Below, piece after piece: positions 18,190-27,860 of a DNA stretch of 64,000 nucleotides. The notes under the pieces were generated by a model. The model worked only from the letters and a program-made list of their open reading frames with translations, had not been told where the DNA came from and made no database searches. Location of the stretch: the NCBI GenBank assembly GCA_021372865.1, contig JAJFTO010000016.1:124001-188000 (forward strand), given 5' to 3'. Numbering within the stretch: the stretch's first letter is position 1; each line of letters starts with the position of its first letter. The DNA comes from Porphyromonadaceae bacterium (GTDB taxonomy: Bacteria > Bacteroidota > Bacteroidia > Bacteroidales > Dysgonomonadaceae). Made by a program: the position numbers and the translations under genes.

Positions 18190-18942
18190 ATGCCCCGTTT
18201 CTTTGCGACGCTTTCGTATAATGGCCGTAATTATGTGGGTTGGCAGATTCAGCCGAATGGCTTAAGTGTGCAACAGGTAATGCAGGATGCATTGTCGGTG
18301 ATCCTCCGTGAAAATGTGGCCATCACCGGAGCGGGCAGAACCGACGCCGGTGTGCATGCCCGTGGAATGGTGGCCCATTTCGATTGGGAGGGAAATGCTT
18401 TTTCAACGGTTGACCTGGTTCATAAACTCAATAATTTTCTCCCCAAAGAGATCTCCGTTTCCAGTATACGACTTGTAAAATCCGATGCGCATGCCCGTTT
18501 TAGTGCACTTTCACGTACTTACAGTTATCATATTACCACCCAAAAAGATCCTTTCCTGTACGGATTGACCTGTCGCATATACTTTCACCCCGATTTGCAG
18601 CGGATGAATGCGTTGTGTGAAGTGTTGAAGGAGTACAATGATTTTACCAGTTTCAGCAAACTACATACCGATGTGAAAACAAACCTCTGCAGGATAGAAT
18701 CGGCAGCGTGGGAGCAGGAGGGAGATCACCAATATACTTTTACCATTACGGCCGACCGTTTTTTGCGGAATATGGTGCGCGCCATTGTCGGTACATTGCT
18801 CGAAGCGGGTAGGGGGAGGCTCGATGAACGTGGCCTGCGGCGTATTATTGAGGCAAAAAACCGCAATGTTGCGGGTGATTCAGCACCGGGACATGCCCTC
18901 TTCCTGGAAGCCGTGGCATATCCCGATGATGTCTGGTTGTAA
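18190..18942 (+). CDS. truA: tRNA pseudouridine(38-40) synthase
   Basis: 250 residues. Makes pseudouridine in the anticodon arm of many tRNAs. The catalytic motif GAGRTDAGVHARG holds Asp52, the counterpart of E. coli Asp60. The YVGWQIQPN opening and the RFLRNMVRAIVGTLLEAGRG C-terminal motif are also present. It starts 10 bp after the exonuclease stop and ends 4 bp from the convergent rho gene. Confidence 0.96.
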   Translation: MPRFFATLSYNGRNYVGWQIQPNGLSVQQVMQDALSVILRENVAITGAGRTDAGVHARGMVAHFDWEGNAFSTVDLVHKLNNFLPKEISVSSIRLVKSDAHARFSALSRTYSYHITTQKDPFLYGLTCRIYFHPDLQRMNALCEVLKEYNDFTSFSKLHTDVKTNLCRIESAAWEQEGDHQYTFTITADRFLRNMVRAIVGTLLEAGRGRLDERGLRRIIEAKNRNVAGDSAPGHALFLEAVAYPDDVWL

Positions 18943-18946
18943 ATTA

Positions 18947-20881
18947 TCAATCGTTCATCGAGATAAGAAACTCTTCGTTGCTCGATGTGCGTCTCAAACG
19001 ATTTAACAAAAACTCCATTGCTTCTACCGAATTCATGTCGGAAAGGAAGTTGCGGAGTACCCACATGCGGTTGAGTGTCTCTTCCGATAGCAGCAGATCG
19101 TCGCGGCGTGTGCTGGAAGCAATGATGTCCACCGAGGGGAAGATACGTTTGTTGGAGAGTCTGCGGTCTAGTTGTAATTCCATGTTCCCGGTACCTTTGA
19201 ACTCTTCGAAAATCACATCATCCATTTTTGATCCTGTTTCGGTGAGTGCTGTGGCAATGATAGTGAGTGAGCCACCAAATTCAATATTGCGGGCAGCACC
19301 GAAGAAACGTTTTGGCTTGTGTAGCGCATTGGCATCCACGCCTCCCGAAAGTACCTTTCCCGATGCGGGCTGTACGGTATTGTAGGCGCGTGCCAGACGG
19401 GTGATGGAATCGAGCAGGATCACCACATCATGTCCGCATTCTACCAGTCGGCGTGCCTTATTTAGCACGATCTCAGCAATCTTCACATGCCGGTCGGCCG
19501 GTTCATCGAACGTAGAGGCAATCACCTCGGCCTTCACACTCCGTTCCATATCGGTTACCTCTTCGGGTCGTTCATCAATAAGCAGGATGATCATGTATAC
19601 TTCTGGATGATTGTCAGCAATAGCGTTGGCAATATCCTTGAGTAACATGGTCTTACCGGTCTTGGGTTGTGCCACGATCAGTCCGCGCTGTCCCTTTCCG
19701 ATGGGTGAAAACATGTCTACCACGCGACAGGAAAGATTGTCGTTGTGCCCTTTTGTGAGATTGAACTTCTCGTTGGGAAACAAAGGTTTCAGGTGGTCGA
19801 AAGGTACGCGGTCCCGCACATCGTCCGGCTTGCGTCCGTTTATCATGTCGACCTTTACCAACGGGAAAAATTTCTCCCCTTCCTTGGGCGGACGAATGGG
19901 ACCTTCCACCACATCTCCCGTTTTTAGTCCGAAGAGGCGGATCTGCGACTGGGAGACATATATGTCGTCGGGTGATGACATATAGTTGTAATCCGATGAA
20001 CGCAGGAAACCATATCCGTCGGGCATGATCTCCAGTACTCCCGAGGCTGTCAAGATACCGTCGAAGTCATAAGAAGAATCTTTCTCCTTTTGTGCCTGAG
20101 CCGGATTCTGATTAAGGGTGGGGGACTGGTGTGCCGTTTTTACCTGTTGTGTCTGAGGCTGCTGTTTTGGTTGCAGGGGGGAAGGTGCCAGCAGATCCAT
20201 CAAAGAGACCTTACTCCCTGTAGGGGATACCTCCTTCGCCGGGATTGCGGCTGCCTCTACCGTGGGGTCTTCGGCTACAACGGGAGGTAATGTCACGGGT
20301 GCCGGTGCACTCTTTTTTTCTTCGTTTCTGTTTTTCGATGACCGGAAAACCAGTTGAATGGGTTTGGAAGGTGTTTTGGTATCATTCTGGGATACTTCGG
20401 TTTTTTCAGTTTCCACTTTCTTAACGGATACCTCGTTGTTCAATACTTCCTTTTGGAAAGTTTCCTTTTGGGATACTTCTTCCCTGGGCTCTTTTACCAT
20501 CTCAAGCTTTGTCACAATCTCCGGAATCACTTCTTTTTTCACCAGCCTGGGCTTTTCGGCAGGGACAACAGGTTGTGTTGGTTTGACAGGATTGCCCGTT
20601 TCTTTTTTCGTCGGTTCGGATTCTTTTACATCCTCTTTCTTTCCGACAGATTTGTTTTTCTGATTCTTCGGTTTTTCCGTTCTGTTTCTGGTACTATAGT
20701 TTTGTTTTGTCCCAGTGTCGGCTGTTAATTTTTTGGTTTCTGCGATTGCCTGCTCATCCAATATTTTGTAGATGAGTTCTTCTTTCTTATACGCGTCTGG
20801 ACGTCTTATGCCCATTTCTTTGGCCAGAACCCGCAATTCTGTGGTAAGCTTTTCATTAAGCTCAATAATGTTATAAGCCAT
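18947..20881 (-). CDS. rho: Transcription termination factor Rho with long disordered N-terminal insert
   Basis: 644 residues against 419 in E. coli. Residues 1-48 form the helical N-terminal domain, and 50-270 are a low-complexity insert rich in Lys, Glu, Pro, Gln, Ser and Thr. The RNA-binding cold-shock-like domain is at about 272-345 ([14 protein letters not shown]). The ATPase core follows with P-loop 403-411 (AQPKTGKTM), [13 protein letters not shown], and a [13 protein letters not shown]-loop region. Rho is a hexameric RNA helicase that ends transcription. In Bacteroides thetaiotaomicron the corresponding insert is reported to drive phase separation. It has a leader of about 180 nt, as expected for an autoregulated gene. 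Confidence 0.97.
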   Translation of the reverse strand: MAYNIIELNEKLTTELRVLAKEMGIRRPDAYKKEELIYKILDEQAIAETKKLTADTGTKQNYSTRNRTEKPKNQKNKSVGKKEDVKESEPTKKETGNPVKPTQPVVPAEKPRLVKKEVIPEIVTKLEMVKEPREEVSQKETFQKEVLNNEVSVKKVETEKTEVSQNDTKTPSKPIQLVFRSSKNRNEEKKSAPAPVTLPPVVAEDPTVEAAAIPAKEVSPTGSKVSLMDLLAPSPLQPKQQPQTQQVKTAHQSPTLNQNPAQAQKEKDSSYDFDGILTASGVLEIMPDGYGFLRSSDYNYMSSPDDIYVSQSQIRLFGLKTGDVVEGPIRPPKEGEKFFPLVKVDMINGRKPDDVRDRVPFDHLKPLFPNEKFNLTKGHNDNLSCRVVDMFSPIGKGQRGLIVAQPKTGKTMLLKDIANAIADNHPEVYMIILLIDERPEEVTDMERSVKAEVIASTFDEPADRHVKIAEIVLNKARRLVECGHDVVILLDSITRLARAYNTVQPASGKVLSGGVDANALHKPKRFFGAARNIEFGGSLTIIATALTETGSKMDDVIFEEFKGTGNMELQLDRRLSNKRIFPSVDIIASSTRRDDLLLSEETLNRMWVLRNFLSDMNSVEAMEFLLNRLRRTSSNEEFLISMND

Positions 20882-21066
20882 GTATATCTATTGAAATTCG
20901 TTATGAATATTGAAAATAGTTATCACTGAATTATACCCGACCGTGTGTGATGGTTGCGTGGATCATACTTTTCAGCAAAAAAAGCCGGAGATAATATATG
21001 ATATGAAATGAATTTGTAAATGATTAACAGTAGATATGAGTAAATGTACTGTTGAAGATTCTGCGG

Positions 21067-21074
21067 CAAAGGTA
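21067..21074 (-). promoter_or_regulatory. -7 box of the rho promoter
   Basis: Minus-strand TACCTTTG fits TAnnTTTG and lies 186 bp before the rho ATG, implying a long 5' leader. The rest of 20882-21139 shows no ORF or clear structure. Confidence 0.5.
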
Positions 21075-21139
21075 CTGTTTTTTTTGAATAACAGAAATAA
21101 CTTCCCCGTTTTTTTGGGGCGTGATCCCCAAATAAACGA

Positions 21140-22189
21140 TTAAAAACTTTCCATATTCAATTTATTGGATGTGTTGACTCTTCTTTCCAGTTCCTTTTTG
21201 TATAACAGAGCCCTTCTCCGGTCGAGTGAATTGGGTGCTGAGGACTGATCAAAAATCTGGAACGAGATATTTGCCCATTCCAATGCCTGCTTCATATCAT
21301 CCATCATTTCCCATGCGAAAGCAAGATTATTTGCCGCTTTCGCTTTTTCTGTTTTATTTGATCGGGAATTATAAAAAGCTTCCCATTTCTCTATTGCTGC
21401 AGCCCAGTTTGCACTTTTGACAAAACTCTCTCCTTCACGCATCAGCGCATTTGGCAATGAATAATACCATCTGTCTTGCTTTTCCCAGTGCGGGGCAAAG
21501 ACATAGGTCATCTTCTCGGCTGCCCTCACGGCCAGCTGCTTCATCACTTCCTCGCGTGTGGGAAGCGTGATGTCGGCATATGCCGGTATGTTTTGTATGT
21601 CAAGCCCTTCCCACCGCATGCTATCGGTATATTGTACTGCGGGAATCTTTCCTTCCATCGTGGGCAGGTAGACCCTCAGTATGGAATTAATCCTTCCGAT
21701 CATTTGACTGTATGTATAACCCTGTTGCCGGAACTGATCCTTTTTCTCCGTCTGGATAATCAACTTGTCGAGGGAGATGATCGCGTCTGCCCCGGTTTTG
21801 TTTCTGATGGCATTCATTTTTTCGGGAGTAAGGGGGCGTTCCTGAAAGAAATTGTCATCACTTCTTAATGGTTCCGGATAAAAGAGTACATTCTGAAAAT
21901 AATCCTCTTCATTCAAAAATTGTGCCAGAGCCTCAGTGTAATAAATGGCAATGCTGTCGGAGGAAGCTTTCGACCTTTCTTGGGTTGAACGCCCAATCAG
22001 CTGTGTTTCATGTCCAATGTCGTCGGGCTGCTGTACCACATTATTCACGATCGCCAGTGAAAATACGCGCGAAGGCAGCGCAACCTGTGCCGGTTCACGT
22101 GTTTCCACTGTCAGGTATTTTATACCTGCACAACTACCCAGTAAAAGGCTTATTGCCATCACGATCAGAAAAGGGATAATTTTTTTCAT
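21140..22189 (-). CDS. Uncharacterised lipoprotein with C-terminal TPR-like helices (DUF6340-like)
   Basis: 349 residues. The leader ends in LLLGSC (Cys20), a lipobox. The middle part contains RVFSLAIVNNVV and a GADAIISLDKLIIQTE segment reminiscent of Bacteroidales DUF6340 lipoproteins; I make this match from memory of the family. The last 100 residues (FVKSANWAAAIEKWEAFYNSRSNKTEKAKAANNLAFAWEMMDDMKQALEWA) are two TPR-like helix pairs, suggesting a protein-binding role at the envelope. It is transcribed alone, toward rho. No enzymatic motif is seen. Confidence 0.78.
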   Translation of the reverse strand: MKKIIPFLIVMAISLLLGSCAGIKYLTVETREPAQVALPSRVFSLAIVNNVVQQPDDIGHETQLIGRSTQERSKASSDSIAIYYTEALAQFLNEEDYFQNVLFYPEPLRSDDNFFQERPLTPEKMNAIRNKTGADAIISLDKLIIQTEKKDQFRQQGYTYSQMIGRINSILRVYLPTMEGKIPAVQYTDSMRWEGLDIQNIPAYADITLPTREEVMKQLAVRAAEKMTYVFAPHWEKQDRWYYSLPNALMREGESFVKSANWAAAIEKWEAFYNSRSNKTEKAKAANNLAFAWEMMDDMKQALEWANISFQIFDQSSAPNSLDRRRALLYKKELERRVNTSNKLNMESF

Positions 22190-22523
22190 CCGGGAGTATT
22201 TCTTTTTTACCTTACAAAGATATCATATTTCACTGAAATTTCTCCATTATATCGTGCGAATGATTTGGAGATGCCGTCAAATTATTTTACGAAAAGAATT
22301 CACATATAATTAACATATTAATCCTCTTAATTGTTTACATCCTGTTTTTTATTTTTTTCAAAGTTCCGGAGGGGGACTTACTGAAAATTGTGTATATTTG
22401 TTGCCTCAAACATAATGCTTTTTTAACGCGATCTGATAAATGTCATGCGAAATTCGTGTGTACAGGTATCATCACGAAAAAACGCAGAAAAATACCGAAA
22501 AGAAACAAACTAAACTGACAAAA
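22190..22523. promoter_or_regulatory. Divergent promoter region of the lipoprotein and etfB genes
   Basis: A 334-bp AT-rich stretch with no gene. Minus strand: TATCTTTG at 22215-22222, 26 bp from the lipoprotein ATG. Plus strand: TATATTTG at 22393-22400, giving etfB a leader of about 115 nt. The only open frame (from 22440) is an upstream extension of etfB without family similarity. Confidence 0.55.
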
Positions 22524-23396
22524 ATGACTTTTAACATTATTGTGTTGGCCAAACAGGTTCCTGATACACGCAACGTTGGGAAAGATGCGATGAAAGCCGA
22601 CGGAACAGTGAACAGGGCAGCCCTGCCCGCAATTTTCAATCCCGAAGACCTGAGTGCAATGGAACAGGCACTGGGCATCAAGGAGCGTTTTCCGGGGTCC
22701 CGGATTACGGTGCTGACCATGGGCCCTGGACGAGCTGCCGAAATCTTACGTGAAGGATTATTCCGTGGAACAGACGACGGCGTGTTGCTGACTGACAGGG
22801 CTTTTGCCGGTGCCGATACGCTGGCTACTTCATACGCTCTATCAATGGCAGTGCGAAAAATCGGGAAGTATGACCTCATTGTTGCCGGACGACAGGCTAT
22901 CGATGGTGACACAGCACAGGTAGGGCCACAGGTGGCCGAGAAGTTGGGAATACCGCAGATTACCTATGCTGAAAATATCGAAGCAATTGACAAGAATAAA
23001 ATCACGGTTAAACGGCGCCTCGATAACGGAGTGGAAGTAGTAGAGTGCCCATTGCCTGTACTCATTACCGTGAACAGCTCGGCACGCACCTGCCGTCAGC
23101 GTAATGCAAAACTCCTGCAAAAGTATAAGCATGCCAGGACTGTGAGCGAGAGACAGGTAGAAAACCTCGATTACATCGATATTTATAGCAGCCGTCCCTA
23201 TCTGAACCTTACCGAATGGAGTGTGGCCGATGTGGAGGCTGATCCGGTACAGTGTGGCCTCTCCGGTTCTCCCACAAAGGTGAAAAAAATTGAGAATGTG
23301 ATCTTTCAGACCAAAGAAAGTAAGCACCTCACCGACAATGATGCTGATATTGATGGACTGATGAGAGAACTGATAGAAAATCACACGATTGGATAA
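22524..23396 (+). CDS. etfB: Electron transfer flavoprotein beta subunit
   Basis: 290 residues from the ATG at 22524 (MTFNIIVLAKQVPDTRN); the open frame extends 28 codons upstream but that part does not look like the family. EtfB binds AMP or a second flavin and pairs with EtfA. Key segments: LAKQVPDT near the start and GRQAIDGDTAQVGPQVAEKLGIP at about 117-139. The IDGDTAQVGP form is the one I associate with clostridial, often bifurcating, Etf rather than the mitochondrial type. etfA starts 16 bp later and an acyl-CoA dehydrogenase gene closes the unit. Confidence 0.94.
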   Translation: MTFNIIVLAKQVPDTRNVGKDAMKADGTVNRAALPAIFNPEDLSAMEQALGIKERFPGSRITVLTMGPGRAAEILREGLFRGTDDGVLLTDRAFAGADTLATSYALSMAVRKIGKYDLIVAGRQAIDGDTAQVGPQVAEKLGIPQITYAENIEAIDKNKITVKRRLDNGVEVVECPLPVLITVNSSARTCRQRNAKLLQKYKHARTVSERQVENLDYIDIYSSRPYLNLTEWSVADVEADPVQCGLSGSPTKVKKIENVIFQTKESKHLTDNDADIDGLMRELIENHTIG

Positions 23397-23412
23397 CACG
23401 AGAAAAAATAAT

Positions 23413-24432
23413 ATGAACAATTTATTTGTATATCTTGAAATTGAAGAGGGTACGGTAGCCGAGGTAAGCCTGGAACTACTCACCAAGGGACGCTCACTTG
23501 CCAACCAGCTTCACTGCAGAATGGAAGCCATTGCTGCCGGTGCAAACCTCGATGGAATAGCCCAACAGGTTTTTCCTTACGGCGTGGATGTGTTGCACAT
23601 TTTTCGCGACGAACGTCTGTCGCCCTATACCACCATGCCGCACACCTCCATCCTGGTGGAACTGTTTAAAAAAGAAAAACCGCAGATATGTCTGATGGGT
23701 GCCACCATTATAGGCCGTGACCTGGGCCCCCGTGTTTCTTCGGCGCTGGGTAGCGGGCTTACAGCAGACTGTACCTCACTTGAGATAGGAGATCACGAGG
23801 AAAAGAAAGAGAACAAGATTTATAAGGATCTGCTTTATCAGATTCGTCCCGCTTTCGGTGGAAACATTGTGGCCTGGATCATTAATCCCGACCACCGTCC
23901 ACAGATGGCTACCGTTCGTGAGGGTGTGATGAAAAAAGAGATTCTCGATCCGTATTATAAAGGAGAAACAGTGGAGCACACGGTGAGTGATTTTGTGAAG
24001 GATGAAGATTTTGTCATCTCCATCATTGACAGACACATTGAAAAATCGAAAGTAAACATCAAGAACTCACCCATTATTGTCGCAGGAGGCTATGGTGTGG
24101 GATCGAGGGAGAACTTTCAGCTCCTTTACCAGCTGGCCGATGTACTGGGTGCCGAGGTGGGTGCCTCGCGTGCTGCGGTGGACGCCGGTTTTACTGAACA
24201 CGAACGTCAGGTGGGACAGACAGGTGTTACTGTCCGCCCCAAGGTCTACATCGCCTGCGGCATATCGGGACAGATCCAACATATTGCCGGCATGCAGGAC
24301 AGCTCCATCATCATCTCCATCAACAGCGATCCGAATGCGCCCATCAACGCCATCGCTGATTATGTGATTACAGGTGAAATAGAGCAGGTGATTCCCAAGA
24401 TGATTAAATATTACAGGAAAAATACGAAATAA
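23413..24432 (+). CDS. etfA: Electron transfer flavoprotein alpha subunit
   Basis: 339 residues from the ATG at 23413; an in-frame TTG at 23389 overlaps etfB and is unlikely. The C-terminal FAD-binding domain carries the expected GASRAAVDAGF, RQVGQTGVTVRPK, YIACGISGQIQH and NSDPNAPINAIADY segments. EtfA holds the flavin that passes electrons between dehydrogenase and quinone or ferredoxin/NAD. No N-terminal ferredoxin extension is present. Placed between etfB and an acyl-CoA dehydrogenase gene. Confidence 0.95.
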   Translation: MNNLFVYLEIEEGTVAEVSLELLTKGRSLANQLHCRMEAIAAGANLDGIAQQVFPYGVDVLHIFRDERLSPYTTMPHTSILVELFKKEKPQICLMGATIIGRDLGPRVSSALGSGLTADCTSLEIGDHEEKKENKIYKDLLYQIRPAFGGNIVAWIINPDHRPQMATVREGVMKKEILDPYYKGETVEHTVSDFVKDEDFVISIIDRHIEKSKVNIKNSPIIVAGGYGVGSRENFQLLYQLADVLGAEVGASRAAVDAGFTEHERQVGQTGVTVRPKVYIACGISGQIQHIAGMQDSSIIISINSDPNAPINAIADYVITGEIEQVIPKMIKYYRKNTK

Positions 24433-24509
24433 TTGATTCAATGATTACTGATTAGCAGATTTTCAGATTCAAATGCAATCGGTATCATTTATAACAAAGA
24501 AATAAATTT

Positions 24510-26228
24510 ATGGCAAATTTTTATACCGATACACCCCAGTTCAGACATTATCTTCAGCATCCGCTGATGAAACGAATTGTGGACTTAAAAGAACGAAATT
24601 ACGCCGACAGGGAGACATACGACTACGCACCCATCGACTTTGAAGATGCGATGGACAGTTACGACAAAGTACTGGAAGTAGTGGGTGAGATCTGTGGCGA
24701 AATCATTGATCCCAATTCCGAGGAGGTGGATCACAGCGGTCCTACTGTGGCAAATGGCCGGGTAACCTACGCGGCAAACACGCAGGAAAATCTTGATGTA
24801 CTCAACAGGTCAGAATTAATGGGAATGCGGTTTGCCCGCAAATATGGAGGCCTCAACTTCCCGATGGTACCCTACATGATCAGTGCCGATATTGTGAGCC
24901 GTGCCGATGCCAGCTTCCAGAATATCTGGATGTTGCAGGACTGTGGTGAAACCATTTATGAATTTGGGGACGAGACGCAAAGAAACAGCTATATACCCAG
25001 GGTAGTGAAGGGGGAGACCATGTCGATGGATCTTACCGAACCGGATGCCGGATCAGATCTTCAGGCCGTCATGCTGAAAGCCACCTTCAATGAGAAGGAG
25101 AATCAGTGGTATCTGAACGGTGTGAAACGGTTTATCACCAATGGGGACGCGGACATTCATCTGGTACTGGCACGTTCCGAAGAGGGCACCAAAGATGCCC
25201 GCGGCCTTTCAATGTTTGTGTATGACAAGCGCACCGGTGGTGTGAATGTACGCCGCATTGAAAATAAAATGGGTATCAAGGGGGCGCCCACTTGCGAACT
25301 GGTTTTCAAGAATGCCAGGGCCGAATTGGTAGGCAGTCGCCGGATGGGTCTGATTAAATATGTGATGTCATTGATGAACGGCGCCCGCCTGGGTATCATG
25401 GCCCAGTCGGTGGGTATTTCCGAGGCAGCAACGCGTGAAGCTTACCAATATGCGATAGAGCGTCGTCAGTTTGGCAAAGCCATCATCGCTTTTCCTGCAG
25501 TATATGAGATGCTGGCAAATATGCGGGCGAAAACCGATGCATCGCGCAGCGTACTGTATGAAACCTGTCGTTTCGTGGATATGTACAAGACACTCGAAGA
25601 TATTGGCCGGGAGAGAAAACTGACTCCCGAAGAGAAGGAGGAGTTGAAGTATTATTCTCGTCTGGCTGATGCCTTCACACCACTGGGTAAGGGCATGAGC
25701 AGCGAATATGCAAACCAGAATGCTTACGATGCCATTCAGATACATGGTGGCTCGGGTTACATGAAAGATTATAAATGCGAGCGGCTCTACCGGGATGCCC
25801 GCATCACCAACATCTATGAAGGAACCACACAGTTGCAGGTGGTGGCCGCCATCCGCCATGTCACCACTGGTACTTATCTTCAGCGTATTGCAGAATATGC
25901 AGTCATGCCGCTTACTCCGGAACTGGAGCCGTTGAAGAACGTGTTGGTTCAAATGACTGAAAAATATGAAAACATGGTGGAGAAGGTTGTCTCAGTCAGG
26001 GATGAGGAATATCTCGATTTTCATGCCCGCCGCCTCGTGGAAAGCGCAGGACATATCATTTCAGGATATCTGCTTCTGCAGGATGCCAACAAAAATCAGG
26101 AGCTGTTTCGTCGCAGTGCTGAGGTATATGTCAACTACGGTCGGAACGAAGTGGTGAAAAACTACAATTTTGTTATCCAGTCGCGCATAGAAGATCTGGC
26201 TTATTACAAACCTGATCTTACAGAGTAA
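24510..26228 (+). CDS. Acyl-CoA dehydrogenase, long form
   Basis: 572 residues, against about 380 in ordinary family members. The core has the FAD/substrate stretches MDLTEPDAGSDLQAVMLKA and KRFITNGD, the helix RRQFGKAIIAFPAVYEMLA, and the catalytic-base region IHGGSGYMKDYKCERLYRDARITNIYEGTTQLQ with the Glu in YEGT. The extra C-terminal 130 residues are helical, as in very-long-chain and AidB-like relatives. It oxidises (or, with a bifurcating Etf, helps reduce) acyl-CoA and passes electrons to the EtfAB encoded just upstream. Substrate chain length cannot be inferred. Confidence 0.92.
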   Translation: MANFYTDTPQFRHYLQHPLMKRIVDLKERNYADRETYDYAPIDFEDAMDSYDKVLEVVGEICGEIIDPNSEEVDHSGPTVANGRVTYAANTQENLDVLNRSELMGMRFARKYGGLNFPMVPYMISADIVSRADASFQNIWMLQDCGETIYEFGDETQRNSYIPRVVKGETMSMDLTEPDAGSDLQAVMLKATFNEKENQWYLNGVKRFITNGDADIHLVLARSEEGTKDARGLSMFVYDKRTGGVNVRRIENKMGIKGAPTCELVFKNARAELVGSRRMGLIKYVMSLMNGARLGIMAQSVGISEAATREAYQYAIERRQFGKAIIAFPAVYEMLANMRAKTDASRSVLYETCRFVDMYKTLEDIGRERKLTPEEKEELKYYSRLADAFTPLGKGMSSEYANQNAYDAIQIHGGSGYMKDYKCERLYRDARITNIYEGTTQLQVVAAIRHVTTGTYLQRIAEYAVMPLTPELEPLKNVLVQMTEKYENMVEKVVSVRDEEYLDFHARRLVESAGHIISGYLLLQDANKNQELFRRSAEVYVNYGRNEVVKNYNFVIQSRIEDLAYYKPDLTE

Positions 26229-26247
26229 TAAAAGATTTTTTTTAGAG

Positions 26248-26274
26248 AAGGGACTTTCGCAGGTCCCTTTTTTT
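26248..26274 (+). terminator. Terminator of the etfBA-dehydrogenase unit
   Basis: AAGGGAC pairs with GTCCCTT over an eight-base loop, followed by a seven-base T run, 20 bp after the stop. Confidence 0.85.
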
Positions 26275-26452
26275 ACGCCTATTCCTCTGGTAAAAGTGAC
26301 TCTCATTCATATCATGGAAAAATAACTTTTTCATTTGGCTGTTTACTTTTTTTTGTTTTTCTTTGTTACCTACAAATAACAAACGCTAAATAAATTGCCT
26401 ATAAGTCCTCTTTACTCCACTTAATTGACATAATAATTGAAGAAGTAAAGTA

Positions 26453-27046
26453 ATGGATACTTTCTGTAAACGGACCGATGAAGAATTGGTCGTATTGTAT
26501 GCGTGTGGCGATAACACTGCGTTTGATGTGCTCCTCGAACGTCACAAACAACCCCTATATACTTATATTCTTTATACAGTCCGTCACAACGGACTGGCAG
26601 AGGATATCTTTCAGGACACTTTCATCAAGGCCATCACCACGATTAAACAAGGAAGATACACCGAAACCGGAAAATTCAAGGCCTGGCTCATGCGGATTGC
26701 TCACAATCTGATGATCGACTATTTCCGGCTGAAAAAAAATGAAAACACGGTTTCCAACGATGACTATCAACTGGATTTGTGGAATAATTCATCTCTATGT
26801 GAGGAGACCGTAGAGGTTAAGATGGTGCGCAAGCAGGTACTCAGTGATGTCAGGAAGCTGGTCGCTTCTCTGCCCGATTCACAGCGCGAAGTACTTGAAA
26901 TGCGTTACTACAGGGATTTAAGTTTCAAAGAAATTGCCGCTCATACCGGTGTAAGTATCAATACGGCTTTGGGACGTATGCGCTATGCAATCCTCAACAT
27001 GCGTAAAATGGCTGAAGAACACAAGATGGTGCTGACCATGGATTAA
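26453..27046 (+). CDS. ECF-type RNA polymerase sigma factor
   Basis: 197 residues. Region 2 (about 10-90) has the DxFQDTFIKA element (GLAEDIFQDTFIKA) and the FKAWLMRIAHNLMIDYFR helix; region 4 (about 135-185) has LPDSQREVLEMRYYRDLSFKEIAAHTGVSINTALGRMRYA. These direct RNA polymerase to special promoters. No anti-sigma or TonB-receptor gene is adjacent: a terminator follows within 25 bp, so the gene stands alone. What controls it cannot be seen here. The 224 bp before it hold the preceding terminator and no consensus -7 box. Confidence 0.93.
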   Translation: MDTFCKRTDEELVVLYACGDNTAFDVLLERHKQPLYTYILYTVRHNGLAEDIFQDTFIKAITTIKQGRYTETGKFKAWLMRIAHNLMIDYFRLKKNENTVSNDDYQLDLWNNSSLCEETVEVKMVRKQVLSDVRKLVASLPDSQREVLEMRYYRDLSFKEIAAHTGVSINTALGRMRYAILNMRKMAEEHKMVLTMD

Positions 27047-27063
27047 GGAATACCCCATACAAA

Positions 27064-27090
27064 AAAAGCCCCGGATCATCCGGGGCTTCT
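27064..27090. terminator. Strong terminator after the ECF sigma gene, usable from both sides
   Basis: GCCCCGGA pairs with TCCGGGGC around a three-base loop (27068-27086), with AA/TT extension. A seven-base A run on the left gives a T run for leftward transcripts, so it can also close the unit that begins near 27890. Confidence 0.88.
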
Positions 27091-27705
27091 ATAGGGTAGG
27101 AGTTCTAATCGTTTTGCACGGACTGTGCAGATGTTTCTTTGCGTGCATTGCTATATTCGGTGTTTCAAGTCAATAGAACTAAAAAAAAACGTTTTAGGTT
27201 TATTTTCATCGTCCTAAAGGGCAGATACTTCAGAATGCGGATACTTCAAATAATGTCTAAAACAGTGTTTGAGGCTGTTAAAGCAATTCTGAGAAGTCTC
27301 AATATCGTTCGGTTCGATAACTTAAATCGTCTGATATTCATTTTTCCGAACTGTGAAGCAGAATCATTTACATGAACAATTTCGTAGTTTCCAATTCCAG
27401 GCAAGCCTGCAGCTGTACCACCCGAAAACGCCCGCGTAACAGTATTCAACCTTTATGAAACCGGTTGTCGGCAGGAAATAAATTACCTGTAGCAACTTCC
27501 ATGAATTCCGGTACTGTGAAAATTTCCCTGCTTTTAACAGGTAATCCACACTGTTCCGAAAAACCTTCTTATCGCTTTGCAAACTGTTGCACCAACTTGC
27601 TGCAGAAGAGTGACACCCGTGAAGGCTCACCTCCCGACAGAGCCGGTGACAAGAGCTTTTGCAAAAGTTGCATGGTGCATCAGAAATTCATTCAGTTTTC
27701 CTCTA

Positions 27706-27773
27706 AATGTCGCAAGACTTTCCTCAAAATGCCGTGAGGCCTTCGTCGTGAATGTCGTGGGGCTTTCGTCGTG
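27706..27773. repeat. Degenerate tandem repeat, three units of 22-23 bp
   Basis: Units begin at 27706, 27728 and 27751. The last two agree at most positions (AATGyCGTGrGGCyTTCGTCGTG); the first is more diverged. Not CRISPR-like because there are no spacers. Confidence 0.7.
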
Positions 27774-27860
27774 AAAACATTGGAATGACAAACTGAGTTT
27801 GTTCATCTCTCGAATGAAATTCTTCCGGTCATGTGCAAAATGTCAAAGAACTCCTATATT

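Noticed and set aside
20354..20728. Long plus-strand frames opposite the rho N-terminal region
   Set aside because: They mirror the low-complexity Lys/Glu/Pro-rich codons of the Rho insert and have no start signal or family resemblance.
26425..26452. E. coli-type TTGACA box before the ECF sigma gene
   Set aside because: No matching -10 box at 17 bp, and this phylum uses TTTG/TAnnTTTG promoters.
27706..27773. CRISPR array
   Set aside because: Repeat units are contiguous, without spacers, and there are no cas genes.
27139..27774. Several 60-90-codon frames on both strands in the gene-free stretch
   Set aside because: They overlap each other, lack start-site support and match no family; I list only the 59-codon leftward frame as part of the candidate transcript.
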